A stretch of 64,000 bases of DNA from G965232465 sp965276005 (GTDB taxonomy: Bacteria; Pseudomonadota; Alphaproteobacteria; JAQWUY01). This document shows positions 47,901-54,875 of the stretch, piece after piece; the first letter of the stretch is position 1, and every line of letters starts with the position of its first letter. A program made the translations under genes and the position numbers. The notes beneath the pieces were generated by a model. The model was not told where the DNA came from and did no database searches. It saw nothing but the letters and a program-made list of their open reading frames with translations. The stretch spans positions 1,550,001 through 1,614,000 of the forward strand of contig OZ254962.1 of assembly GCA_965276005.1 (NCBI GenBank). Direction: 5' to 3'.

Positions 47901-49704
47901 ATCCACTACTATCCGATTTCACCTCATAGATATATACCGCACCTTTAAAGTTATCAGCGTTATCATCACCTATGGCAATTACTCCGCCATTACCACTCAA
48001 CGCTACGCTGTGACCAAAATTACCACTTGAACCCGAAAGAGCACCAATCTTGAACACCTGTGATACCGAATCGCCCCAGCTTCCAGCTGCGGTTGTTCCA
48101 AGAACAATATCTTTCGGATCGAGCAAAATAACCCCATTGCCGGCTTTTACCCGGGCTAAGCCGAAACTGTCGACTTTTTCTTTACCAGATATTTCCACCG
48201 CACCGCCGCCAGTCGCACCAGTGGCATCGATAGCCGCATAGTTATTGGTGGTGTGATCCGCCCATAAAATAGCCGTGCCGCCTGTGCCGGATGCAGATGA
48301 TACGACGACACTTACGCCCGTACCTAATGAAGTTTTGTTGGCACTGACAAGGGAGCTGTTATCCGACCAACGGGTTACGAATAGGTCTTGGGTTTTCTTA
48401 TCGAGTTGGCTGGTTTTTGGGTCATACCCGCCGCCTTGAAACGCACCGCCCAGACGGATTCGTCCTCCTTGTGTGTTACCAGATGCAGATATGGTACCAG
48501 AAAACAGACCGACCAAGCCGCCCTTGTTACTGATGTCGATATATCCGCCTTTGCCGTCCGTACTGTCGGCTTTAAAGTCGATAGATCCTAATATTTTCGA
48601 CCCACCTTTGCCGGATAGTCCGCCGATAAACGACAGAGTCCCCCCAGCGGTGCGGCCAGACACATCGAAACTGGTGCCATCGGTTAGGTCTGCACCTTGT
48701 TGTAACGATACTTTGATGGTACCGCCTGTGCCATTTTGTGATGCCGCAGAAAATTGACCATTGCCATCGATAGAATCCACATCGATATTGATAGTACCCG
48801 CATTGCCATAATCGGCATCAGCGGTGATTCGACCATTACCAAGAACCCCTAACGAACCGCCACTAATCGATATAACCCCATCTGTGGAGGACACAGTGTT
48901 TGCAGATACCACACCGCTTATGGAAATAGATTGGCGTAAAATATCCGCTGCGTCGGCAACAGCTATGTCGATAAAGCCGCCCCGTGATTCGATAGTACCG
49001 CCTAAGTCGACAGTTGTAAGCACTTTATTGCCTTGCGAATCGGTCAACTTGTCCCATTTGTCGGTTGGTACTTCGACCCGTAAGAAGTCGTTGTTGCCGA
49101 ATGACATAACGATCTTTTCACCGCCGGCAAAGCCTACTTTACCCACATGGGCACGGACAGTACCGTCACTTTTTACCGCCCCACCTAATAGGGCAACAAA
49201 ACCACCATCATCGACGGCGATACTGCCCCGGTTGTCGACAACGCCATTTTGACCGCTCTTGGTGAAGGTATAATCCCCCTTCATAAAGTCGTTGTTATCG
49301 ATGTCAAGAGTCGAAGCGACAAAATTGCCCGTATCAATAACCCCGTCTTTGGTAATCATAATACCGTTGGGATTAACTAAGAATACGCTACCATTAGCGT
49401 TAATCTGTCCGGCAATCTCAGAAGTGAAATCACCCGTTACACGATTTAAAGTTGCCGAATCACTAGCCGGCTGATTAAAATTCACTGTGTTGCCCTTGCC
49501 CACAGAGAAGCTGTTCCAATCGATGACCGCCTTATCGGTACTCTGATCGATATTTAAGGTATCGCCACTCTGAGAAATACTGGCACCCCCGTCAACGACC
49601 TGACCCCCACTGGGAAGACCGCCCGCATAGGCAAAACCACCAGACAACACACCAGCAGCATACAATGAGGACGCCACCATAAACACTTTTTTACTATACT
49701 TCAT
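38911..49704 (-). CDS. Giant TPS-type exoprotein 3 with sixteen tandem MBG-like repeats
   Basis: The 3597-residue product begins MKYSKKVF after AGGAGATG; 21 extra open codons upstream lack a ribosome site. Order: signal peptide 1-27; TPS/haemagglutinin domain with NPNGI at 111-115; six FG-GAP-like units (about 550-970); a linker; five diverged YDG units (about 1230-1830); sixteen near-identical 93-residue units (about 1830-3310) each starting LTVSATPTNR.YNGSTSV; a last YDS unit; a Gly/Ala-rich hydrophobic stretch (about 3428-3488); and the shared C-terminal domain. The first 500 residues are almost identical to exoprotein 1, also at the base level. Likely a long surface fibre; the adhesin role and two-partner export are inferred, and no TpsB gene is visible. 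Confidence 0.88.
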   Translation of the reverse strand: MKYSKKVFMVASSLYAAGVLSGGFAYAGGLPSGGQVVDGGASISQSGDTLNIDQSTDKAVIDWNSFSVGKGNTVNFNQPASDSATLNRVTGDFTSEIAGQINANGSVFLVNPNGIMITKDGVIDTGNFVASTLDIDNNDFMKGDYTFTKSGQNGVVDNRGSIAVDDGGFVALLGGAVKSDGTVRAHVGKVGFAGGEKIVMSFGNNDFLRVEVPTDKWDKLTDSQGNKVLTTVDLGGTIESRGGFIDIAVADAADILRQSISISGVVSANTVSSTDGVISISGGSLGVLGNGRITADADYGNAGTINIDVDSIDGNGQFSAASQNGTGGTIKVSLQQGADLTDGTSFDVSGRTAGGTLSFIGGLSGKGGSKILGSIDFKADSTDGKGGYIDISNKGGLVGLFSGTISASGNTQGGRIRLGGAFQGGGYDPKTSQLDKKTQDLFVTRWSDNSSLVSANKTSLGTGVSVVVSSASGTGGTAILWADHTTNNYAAIDATGATGGGAVEISGKEKVDSFGLARVKAGNGVILLDPKDIVLGTTAAGSWGDSVSQVFKIGALSGSSGNFGHSVALSGNGGVIAIGDDNADNFKGAVYIYEVKSDSSGWGSNVVYGHTIKNGTKIGRGGFNSAKTNTTLALGDSDYFGSSVALNTDGTKLAVGARFGGEDDAGMVYLFGISKQLHSGIGAIRYARIQGSKGNAGGDILSMDLHRGQVADPRFGSSVALSGDGSRLAVGSDYDNSGGAGGAVYLFSLHKSGAGWGTMKGALKSAGDSSIRDDDVIYRQVDVSDLKGQVKGQGIAGNLKHFDNVRSFGYRLSFDESGDRLAVGDLYQGVNRSHRGAVYLFSVEYSSKREPNVKYVAKIASSGSGVEIFEGSVDGGLFGSAIALNKDGTRLAVGAYGESSNKGAVYLYKISGWKKYNEYDKVGSATITLAKKIDGSGSEKFGFAVALDNSGEKLVVGARKAATADKVRLIDLTPVPFRDDSADIEKRLNDGASVNVVASNNITVDVDIVAAGGSGKLTLIAGKSIAVNQNIDIKGGLELRANDTGNTSAADANGDKVVAGDREAGKAQITVAAGKKLESDGDLIITMLIGKSGLAADKRYTGKITVEKVKGRRVSIIHEGTADVKNDSEIVIRSGGQIEATKTPSASEVVLELKADKFTNLSDQNALSAGRYLVWTKTFDNNTMGGINGHSFVEFNKSYGSRWGSSVTGVGSGFIYSLNPTQLKVTANVKTKVYDGNGNGPANNLKVASGGSGGLDFAVGSVPSSGSDKHKKFYLTGAASGKFYKNGSEQIDVDTGLTLRYNISSMALKDGNGKTVHGLSVTYQDVTDASITKKELIFDRGSLSWVAKKTYDGNADITVSGSAGFSGELRGDDVRLAGDLSNAFKFQSKNVHFNKYLQVKDSTAFALSGSKAGNYKLVFAAKGAEVANGADVYSMSGTIDPKELTLEPSHFNFSGKIYDGNTDVSVSLIGQNRGVSGFIGGDDVKVKVDSSDPKDPKERPFAFNAADVKYGSDGTTVVGQDIKYNSSKVSLQGKNSANYKLSVSGVSGLKANITPRTLVLAGVELKADTKVYDGTDSALVTVNDGEDGFRYTGASGEGIVNGDDVKLKLATVDGKSVVGGSQAFKYVNKNAEDDKKVQVGTASAIELDGAKKGNYVLKMQVGNNLVGLGAAAPTSAQILNGAIDPSGKEVLRLVGDITKRKLYLNLAELHVKGAAINGEQVYDGDTEADVKLKTNEDGFFGTDGAAGNVMSGDSVTLTVSAGAFKYANKNVGVGKNVLFDDVKKITLTGQQGGNYELFIKDGDITSLNGADKKVSEITGNIDSTIDGKITQRPLTVSATPINRPYNGLTSVAFTGAAITGWAGNEGSSGARISDAATGTLTATAASKDVGTWAVTFGGLTLKTSGKYANYTLVPDTTKTVVISQKTLTVSATPTNRVYNGSTSVVYTGAAITGWVGSEGSSGAGISDAATGALTATAVSKDVGTRAVTFGGLTLKTSGKYANYTLVPDTTKTVVISQKTLTVSATPTNRVYNGSTSVVYTGAAITGWVGSEGSSGAGISDAATGTLTATAASKDVGTRAVTFGGLTLKTSGKYANYTLVPDTTKTVVISQKTLTVSATPINRPYDGSTSVLYTGAAITGWAGNEGSSGARISDAATGTLTATAASKDVGTWAVTFGGLTLKTSGKYANYTLVPDTTKTVVISQKTLTVSATPTNRVYNGLTSVVYTGAAITGWAGNEGSSGAGISDAATGTLTATAVSKDVGTRAVTFGGLTLKTSGKYANYTLVPDTTKTVVISQKTLTVSATPTNRVYNGSTSVAYTGAAITGWVGSEGSSGAGISDAATGTLTATAASKDVGTRAVTFGGLTLKTSGKYANYTLVPDTTKTVVISQKTLTVSATPTNRPYNGSTSVLYTGAAITGWAGNEGSSGASISDAATGTLIATAASKDVGTRAVTFGGLTLKTSGKYANYTLVPDTTKTVVISQKTLTVSATPTNRVYNGSTSVVYTGAAITGWVGNEGSGVAISDAATGTLTATAVNKDAGTRAVTFGGLTLKTSGKYANYTLVPDTTKTVVISQKTLTVSATPTNRVYNGSTSVVYTGAAITGWVGNEGSGVAISDAATGTLTATAASKDVGTRAVTFGGLTLKTSGKYANYTLVPDTTKTVVISQKTLTVSATPTNRPYNGSTSVLYTGAAITGWAGNEGSSGASISDAATGTLIATAASKDVGTRAVTFGGLTLKTSGKYANYTLVPDTTKTVVISQKTLTVSATPTNRVYNGSTSVVYTGAAITGWVGNEGSGVAISDAATGTLTATAVNKDAGTRAVTFGGLTLKTSGKYANYTLVPDTTKTVVISQKTLTVSATPTNRVYNGSTSVVYTGAAITGWVGNEGSGVAISDAATGTLTATAASKDVGTRAVTFGGLTLKTSGKYANYTLVPDTTKTVVISQKTLTVSATPTNRAYNGSTSVLYTGAAITGWAGNEGSSGAGISDAATGTLTATAASKDVGTRAVTFGGLTLKTSGKYANYTLVPDTTKTVVISQKTLTVSATPTNRVYNGSTSVAYTGAAITGWVGSEGSSGAGISDAATGTLTATAASKDVGTRAVTFGGLTLKTSGKYANYTLVPDTTKTVVISQKTLTVSATPTNRAYNGSTSVLYTGAAITGWAGNEGSSGASISDAATGTLIATAASKDVGTRAVTFGGLTLKTSGKYANYTLVPDTTKTVVISQKTLTVSATPTNRVYNGSTSVVYTGAAITGWVGSEGSSGAGISDAATGALTATAASKDVGTRAVTFGGLTIKTSGKYANYSLSYATDKTVKISPVILQLEPDELDVTERQYDSGNKNAPVYIRTGQDGYSGTVVSGETVTLTITDGAFVYDGDDGDQAGSGKPIIIGDPSKLTLSSQNYKLQYNNADLSSGVISGLTGTILQATASSGGAAGGGGGGAAIAIVGVGVGVAVLASGIGSGVAAGAAAAGAGAAGAAGAAGAAGAGGASGGLAAPIGSIDSIFNSSIYAHLNGIDMQALYQPKTPTPSVFNTQQATYKSQIHHTYDMALLANNIKAQKAVPLYELDEHLYETIKEIFVQQSTVTNKTARMDTNNNAPA
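39768..44219 (-). repeat. Sixteen tandem repeats of 276-279 bp
   Basis: Unit starts recur every 279 bases, or 276 in four units that lack one codon (GNEGSGV instead of GNEGSSGA). Two unit types, V-YNG/VGSEG and P/A-YNG/AGNEG, partly alternate. The unit coding sequence is nearly invariant. Confidence 0.95.
40931..42592 (-). repeat. Tandem duplication of an 831-bp three-unit block
   Basis: Units starting at 40931, 41207 and 41483 match those at 41762, 42038 and 42314 in order, including all unit-specific variants. By eye the two 831-bp blocks look identical. Confidence 0.85.
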
Positions 49705-49828
49705 TACACATCTCCTATAATTTAAAAACTGTACTTCCAAACAAAACGCGCGGATCGCATCCTGCATGTAAAAAAACTTAATCTAACATACACAACCGCA
49801 TACCGCATATACACCTGTGTACCCGTGC

Positions 49829-49857
49829 AATGTACCATGTTAAAGTTAAGGTGTCAA
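49829..49857 (-). promoter_or_regulatory. Predicted promoter of giant exoprotein 3
   Basis: Minus-strand TTGACA (49857-49852), 17-base spacer, TACATT (49834-49829). Like that of exoprotein 1, it is followed by GTACACAGGTGTATATGCGG. Apart from this and the etfB promoter, the 49705-50046 spacer holds only an A-run at 49880-49893. Confidence 0.7.
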
Positions 49858-49979
49858 GCAAAATTTTATAAAAACCGCAAAAAAAAAAAAAACTACCTAT
49901 GTATCCCATTGTTTTAATAGGATTTTTCACCGATGACACCCCATAATACCATATTGCCAAAAATATAAATATTTTTCAC

Positions 49980-50008
49980 TTGTAACTCATGGGTTAAAAG
50001 TGTATACT
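49980..50008 (+). promoter_or_regulatory. Predicted promoter of etfB-etfA-ETF:QO
   Basis: TTGTAA (49980-49985), 17-base spacer, TATACT (50003-50008), 38 bases upstream of the etfB ATG. Confidence 0.65.
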
Positions 50009-50046
50009 GGTTTCGACACAGTTTTTACAATCAACAGGAAAGAAAT

Positions 50047-50796
50047 ATGAAAATATTGGTGCCAATAAAACGGGTATTAGATCCCTATATGAAAGTACGG
50101 GTTAAGCTGGACGGCAGCGGTGTCGACTTAAACGGTGTGAAAATGTCGATGAATCCGTTCTGTGAAATCGCTATGGAACAGGCGATTCGCCTCAAAGAAA
50201 GAGGGACGGCAACCGAAGTCATCGCCGTAACCGCCGGCGGTGAAAAATGCCAACAACAGCTGCGGGCAGGGCTTGCTATGGGGGCGGACACAGCTATTCA
50301 CATACACACCGATACAGAGCTGGAGCCATTGGCACTAGCAAAAGCGTTGGTGCAGGTGGTCAAACAAGTATCGCCCCACTTGGTGATATTTGGCAAACAA
50401 ACCATAGACGGCGGCAACAGCCAAACCGGGGCGATGGTGGCAACTTTGCTGGGGTGGCCACAATCGACTTTTATTTCCAGTGTGGAAGTGGTCGACAACA
50501 CTTTAAAAACCACCCGGGAAGTCGATGAAGGGATAGAAACCACCCTCGTAAAAATACCGGCGGTGCTGACCTGTGATTTACGCCTAAATGAGCCCCGATT
50601 TACCAGCCTGCCACAAATTATGAAAGCCAAGTCAAAACCGCTGCAGGTGATACCCATAGCCGACTTAGGCGTCGACACCACCCCCCGTACCCAAACTTTA
50701 CACATCGCTGAGCCGCCCAAACGATCCGCAGGTGTCAAAGTCGACACAGTCGCCGCCCTAATGGAAAAATTAAAACATGAAGCAAAGGTATTATAG
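50047..50796 (+). CDS. etfB: Electron transfer flavoprotein beta subunit
   Basis: The small ETF subunit binds AMP and, with EtfA, carries electrons from acyl-CoA and similar flavin dehydrogenases. The 249-residue product has the start MKILVPIKRVLDPYMKV, the NPFCEIAMEQAIRLKE segment, GKQTIDGGNSQTGAMVA, and the beta-subunit signature region VDEGIETTLVKIPAVLTCDLRLNEPR. These place it in the housekeeping group I ETFs and not the bifurcating or nitrogen-fixation types. It heads a three-gene operon with its quinone oxidoreductase. Confidence 0.96.
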   Translation: MKILVPIKRVLDPYMKVRVKLDGSGVDLNGVKMSMNPFCEIAMEQAIRLKERGTATEVIAVTAGGEKCQQQLRAGLAMGADTAIHIHTDTELEPLALAKALVQVVKQVSPHLVIFGKQTIDGGNSQTGAMVATLLGWPQSTFISSVEVVDNTLKTTREVDEGIETTLVKIPAVLTCDLRLNEPRFTSLPQIMKAKSKPLQVIPIADLGVDTTPRTQTLHIAEPPKRSAGVKVDTVAALMEKLKHEAKVL

Positions 50797-50808
50797 GGGG
50801 AATATGTC

Positions 50809-51753
50809 ATGTCTGTATTGGTTATTGCCGCACACAACAACGCCACTTTAAACCCGGTTACCTTGTCGGTTATCGCCGCCGGTACACAGCTGGGGGAAGT
50901 CAGCGTATTGGTAGCAGGGACAGACTCCGCCGCCGTTGCCAAACAGCTACAATCGGCAATGGGCGTGGTGGCGATTCTGCACACGGACAGCCCATCGCAC
51001 AACGGGTTTTTAGCCGAAAATATGGCGGATACCATCGCCCGTAACGGGGTGCATTTCGATTATATCTTGTTTCCCGCCAATACTTTTGGCAAAAATATTG
51101 CCCCACGGGTATCGGCGTTGCTGGATACGCAGCAGATTTCCGATGTGATTAAAATCGAATCGGCAGACACTTTTGTCCGCCCGATTTATGCGGATAACGC
51201 CTTAGCAACGGTAAAATCCCTCGACGCCCGCAAAGTGCTAACCATTCGCACCACCACTTTTGCAGCGGTGGCAGCAACAGGCGGCAATGCCCCCATCACC
51301 ACCACCGCACACGGGCCAGATCTAGGTATCAGTGCCTATGGGGGTACCGCCGTTGCCGATTCGGATCGCCCCGAACTAACCACCGCCGATGTGGTCGTAT
51401 CCGGCGGACGGGCATTGGGCAGTAAACAAAACTTTGCCCTTATCGAACAGCTGGCACAAGTGCTAAACGGTGCTGTAGGGGCGTCCCGTGCCGCCGTCGA
51501 CGCAGGGTACATGCCCAACGACCTACAAGTAGGACAAACCGGTAAAATCGTCGCCCCCAAATTGTACTTTGCCATCGGGCTGTCGGGGGCAATCCAACAT
51601 GTGGCAGGCATTAAAGATTCCAAAACCATAGTCGCCATAAACAACGACCCCGAAGCCCCCATATTCGAAGTCGCAGATTATGGCATTGTCGGCGATTTGT
51701 TCGAAATCGTCCCCGACCTTATAGCCGCCTTGAAACGGGAGGACACGCCCTAA
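50809..51753 (+). CDS. etfA: Electron transfer flavoprotein alpha subunit
   Basis: The large ETF subunit binds FAD. The 314-residue product has an N-terminal EtfB-like fold and the C-terminal FAD domain with VVSGGRALGSKQNF, GASRAAVDAGYMPND, QVGQTGKIVAPKLYFAIGLSGAIQH and INNDPEAPIFEVADYGIVGD. It starts 12 bases after etfB with GGGGGAA upstream, and its TAA overlaps the next ATG by one base (TAATG), indicating coupled translation with the quinone oxidoreductase. Confidence 0.97.
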   Translation: MSVLVIAAHNNATLNPVTLSVIAAGTQLGEVSVLVAGTDSAAVAKQLQSAMGVVAILHTDSPSHNGFLAENMADTIARNGVHFDYILFPANTFGKNIAPRVSALLDTQQISDVIKIESADTFVRPIYADNALATVKSLDARKVLTIRTTTFAAVAATGGNAPITTTAHGPDLGISAYGGTAVADSDRPELTTADVVVSGGRALGSKQNFALIEQLAQVLNGAVGASRAAVDAGYMPNDLQVGQTGKIVAPKLYFAIGLSGAIQHVAGIKDSKTIVAINNDPEAPIFEVADYGIVGDLFEIVPDLIAALKREDTP

Positions 51754-53642
51754 TGGACGATACAGACAATACAAACCCTATCGCCCCATTTGGGGATATT
51801 GTACCGTTTGACCCATCGGCAGCGGCGGCAGCGGCGACACCAGTAGCAGCGGCGGCACCGGTAGCAGATACAACCGCCCCATTTGTCCCCATAGAACCCT
51901 TTGTTCCAAACGCAGACACAACCGCCCCATTTGTCCCCATAGAACCCTTTGTTCCAGCGGATACCACAGAAACCACACAATCCGCATCTGTTGCAGACAC
52001 GCCAAATAGCGAAAATTGTGCAGTGGAAATGTGCTATGATGTGGTGATTGTTGGGGCGGGACCCGCAGGGCTGTCGACCGCTATTCGCATAAAACAACTT
52101 GCCCAGCAAAACAACCGGGACATATCCGTCTGTATCATCGAAAAAGGCAGCGAAATAGGGGCACATATCCTATCGGGGGCAGTGCTGGACCCAAAAGCGT
52201 TAAACGCCCTTATTCCCGATTGGCACCAGCGGCATGCCCCATTAGACTGTCCCGCTATCAACGACAGTTTTTTGTTTTTAACCAAAAATAAAGCCTTTAG
52301 GCTGCCCACACCGCCGCAAATGCACAACCGGGGCAATTATATTATCAGTCTTGGTACCTTCTGTAAATGGCTGGGGCAACACGCCCAATCGCTAGGGGTG
52401 GAAATATACACCGGCATCAGTGCCGATAAAGTCCTGTACGATACAAACGACCGCATTATAGGCATTGCCACCGGCAATATGGGTATCAATAAAGACGGCA
52501 GCCACAGCCCCCAATACACCCCCGGTATGCGGTTAATGGCACCATATACGGTGTTTTCCGAAGGCTGCAGAGGGTCGCTGAGCGAACAGCTGATACAAAA
52601 ATTTGATTTACGACAACACGCCGATCCACAGACCTATGGCATTGGCTTAAAAGAACTGTGGGAAATATCCCCCGAAACCGCCGCCGCAGGACACATTATA
52701 CACACAGTCGGCTGGCCTATGGACAGCACAACCTATGGCGGATCGTTCCTGTATCACATGAACGATAATATGGTGGCAATCGGCTTTGTGGTCGGCTTGG
52801 ATTATAGCAACCCGCACTTGTCGCCGTATATGGAATTTCAACGCTTTAAACACCACCCCGCCATTAACAGCATACTACAGGGCGGGCGACGGGTGTCATA
52901 CGGAGCAAGAGCCCTAAACGAAGGCGGATACCAATCGATTCCAACCACCGCTTTCCCCGGCGGCGTTATGGTGGGCTGTGCCGCAGGGTTTTTAAATGTC
53001 CCCAAAATCAAAGGCACACACACCGCCATGAAAAGTGGCATGCTAGCCGCCGAAAGTATCGCCGATGCCCTGTTATCCCATACCCCGCCCCCTGTTCTGG
53101 ACAGCTATATCACCGCCTTACAACAATCGTGGGTGTATGACGAACTGTATCGTGCCCGCAACATCCGTCCGTGTTTCCAAAAGGGACTGTATGCGGGGCT
53201 GGCATACAGTGCGTTCGACACCTACATCTTACGAGGCAAAGCACCGTGGACATTCAAAAACCATGCGGATCACACCCAATTAAAACCAGCCAAACACTGT
53301 AACAAAATCCCCTACCCCAAACCAGACGGCGTATACAGCTTCGACCGTTTGACCAATGTGGCATACAGCAATACTTATCACGGCGAAAACCAGCCCTCAC
53401 ACCTGAAACTCAAAGACGCAACCGTTGCCATCAACATTAACCTAAAAACATATGACGCCCCAGAACAACGCTATTGCCCCGCTGGTGTGTACGAAATTGT
53501 CAAACAGGGTAACAACTGGATGTTACAGGTGAATGCCCAAAACTGCCTGCACTGTAAAACCTGCGATATTAAGGACCCAACGCAAAATATCCAATGGACT
53601 TGCCCAGAGGGTGCGGGCGGCCCCAGTTATTCCCATATGTAA
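51753..53642 (+). CDS. ETF:ubiquinone oxidoreductase with N-terminal repeat extension
   Basis: A peripheral inner-membrane enzyme that passes electrons from ETF to quinone through FAD and a 4Fe-4S cluster. The FAD motif VGAGPAGLS begins near residue 100, and four cluster cysteines lie in the C-terminal NCLHCKTCDIKDP..WTCPEG region. At 629 residues it is longer than the usual bacterial enzyme (about 550). The extra 90 residues are low-complexity Ala/Pro/Thr with two copies of DTTAPFVPIEPFVP (residues 39-52 and 55-68). An internal start near codon 93 (VEMCYDVVIV) would remove them, but the TAATG coupling supports the long form. Confidence 0.95.
   Translation: MDDTDNTNPIAPFGDIVPFDPSAAAAAATPVAAAAPVADTTAPFVPIEPFVPNADTTAPFVPIEPFVPADTTETTQSASVADTPNSENCAVEMCYDVVIVGAGPAGLSTAIRIKQLAQQNNRDISVCIIEKGSEIGAHILSGAVLDPKALNALIPDWHQRHAPLDCPAINDSFLFLTKNKAFRLPTPPQMHNRGNYIISLGTFCKWLGQHAQSLGVEIYTGISADKVLYDTNDRIIGIATGNMGINKDGSHSPQYTPGMRLMAPYTVFSEGCRGSLSEQLIQKFDLRQHADPQTYGIGLKELWEISPETAAAGHIIHTVGWPMDSTTYGGSFLYHMNDNMVAIGFVVGLDYSNPHLSPYMEFQRFKHHPAINSILQGGRRVSYGARALNEGGYQSIPTTAFPGGVMVGCAAGFLNVPKIKGTHTAMKSGMLAAESIADALLSHTPPPVLDSYITALQQSWVYDELYRARNIRPCFQKGLYAGLAYSAFDTYILRGKAPWTFKNHADHTQLKPAKHCNKIPYPKPDGVYSFDRLTNVAYSNTYHGENQPSHLKLKDATVAININLKTYDAPEQRYCPAGVYEIVKQGNNWMLQVNAQNCLHCKTCDIKDPTQNIQWTCPEGAGGPSYSHM
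51867..51959 (+). repeat. 48-bp direct repeat in the ETF:QO extension
   Basis: Two tandem copies (from 51867 and 51915) are identical but for a base or two and code for DTTAPFVPIEPFVP twice. Confidence 0.85.
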
Positions 53643-53648
53643 ATATAT

Positions 53649-53951
53649 TTACGCCCAATAGTCGACTACAGTAACCGTACCCAAATGCGGTTTCACCGCA
53701 TCGGCAAGGGCGACATGATCAGGGTGGGGCAAATATATATCCCGGGCTTGTTCCGAATCAAAAGTCAATAAAAACGCATGGGTATGCCCATTTTGTAAGC
53801 CCTCACAGCTCACATCTTCGCCCCATTCAAGAGATTTTATCTGTGGGATTTTATCTGACAAGTCGACAAATTGTCGAATAAGTGCCTGCACTTTACCGTC
53901 CGTTGTCCCTTGTTTAAAACCCAACAACACCAGATGACGCAATTTTTTCAT
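53649..53951 (-). CDS. Dabb-domain (stress-responsive alpha/beta barrel) protein
   Basis: A 100-residue protein with the ferredoxin-like Dabb fold. It has LRHLVLLGFKQGTTDGKVQALIRQFVDL at the start, IKSLEWGEDVSCEGLQNGHTHAFLLTFDS in the middle, and YLPHPDHVALADAVKPHL with its typical HP.H motif. Members form dimeric barrels; known ones range from stress proteins to small cyclases, so no reaction is assigned. AGGGAGAA precedes the ATG. It is convergent with ETF:QO and divergent from the aldo/keto reductase. Confidence 0.88.
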   Translation of the reverse strand: MKKLRHLVLLGFKQGTTDGKVQALIRQFVDLSDKIPQIKSLEWGEDVSCEGLQNGHTHAFLLTFDSEQARDIYLPHPDHVALADAVKPHLGTVTVVDYWA

Positions 53952-54053
53952 ACCGTTTTCTCCCTATTTTGAAAATGAAATCGCTTGACTCAATATAGCA
54001 TTGTTTTGTAAGATAACGCAAGTACTATCATCACACATCAGAGAGGAAAGAAA
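53952..54053. promoter_or_regulatory. Divergent promoter region (Dabb / aldo-keto reductase)
   Basis: On the minus strand TTGCGT, 18-base spacer and TATATT could drive the Dabb gene. On the plus strand TTGACT with a TAAGAT 18 bases later could drive the reductase. Both matches are imperfect and they overlap. Confidence 0.35.
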
Positions 54054-54875
54054 ATGACTCATATTTACAAACAAAAAAATTACGATCGCAGTTTCGGTAC
54101 ATATCCCCTGCAGGGGGATACCCTGATGCAAGCCTTGACCCACGCCGTCGACGCCGGCTACCGTGCCATCGACACCGCACAAATGTACGAAAACGAACAG
54201 GCAGTCGGAGCGTTTGTGGCACAAGCATCCATACCACGAGAACAGTTTTTAATCACAACCAAAGTGCATCCGGATAATTTTAACGAACAAAAATTTATCC
54301 CGTCCGTGCACGCAAGTTTAAAAAAACTGGGCTTGGACTATGTGGATAGCCTGTTGCTCCATTGGCCGTGTACCAGTGGCGACAACACCCTATCGCTGCA
54401 ATTATTAGAACAATGCCACAAACAAGGTCTGACCAAACATATTGGTATCAGCAACTACAACAGCACCATGATGCGACAGTGCAAAGATATTATCGGCACC
54501 CCTATTGCCTGTAACCAAATCGAGTTCCATCCGTTGTTAGACCAACGCATTATGTTACAAGCATCTGTGGAAACAGATATTCCCCTAACCGCTTACTGCC
54601 CCGTTGCCCGTGGGGAAGTGTTTAAATACGACCTGCTGACAAAAATTGCCGAAACCATCGGCAAAACGCCGGGACAAGTGGTGCTCAAATGGATATTGCA
54701 AAAAGGCGTAACCCTACAAGTAATGTCGACGAACCCCGTTAATATCGCCAACAACTATGCGTTAGACGATTTTACCCTGTCCGATGCCCACATGGCAGAC
54801 ATAGACACACTAAACAGCGTTGGATACCGTTTGGTAAATGCCGACTTGGTACCGTGGTGTCCACAGTGGGATTAA
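54054..54875 (+). CDS. Aldo/keto reductase (2,5-diketogluconate reductase-like)
   Basis: A 273-residue NADPH-dependent carbonyl reductase. The catalytic tetrad is visible: Asp40 (YRAIDTA), Tyr45 (MYENE), Lys70 (TTKV) and His103 (LLHWP). GISNYNS, CNQIEFHPLLDQ and AYCPVARGE complete the AKR barrel. The N-terminus is slightly short, lacking the usual MPxLGLGT strand, but AGAGAGGAAAG before the ATG supports the start. Substrate unknown. The gene overlaps the convergent next gene by four bases. Confidence 0.93.
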   Translation: MTHIYKQKNYDRSFGTYPLQGDTLMQALTHAVDAGYRAIDTAQMYENEQAVGAFVAQASIPREQFLITTKVHPDNFNEQKFIPSVHASLKKLGLDYVDSLLLHWPCTSGDNTLSLQLLEQCHKQGLTKHIGISNYNSTMMRQCKDIIGTPIACNQIEFHPLLDQRIMLQASVETDIPLTAYCPVARGEVFKYDLLTKIAETIGKTPGQVVLKWILQKGVTLQVMSTNPVNIANNYALDDFTLSDAHMADIDTLNSVGYRLVNADLVPWCPQWD

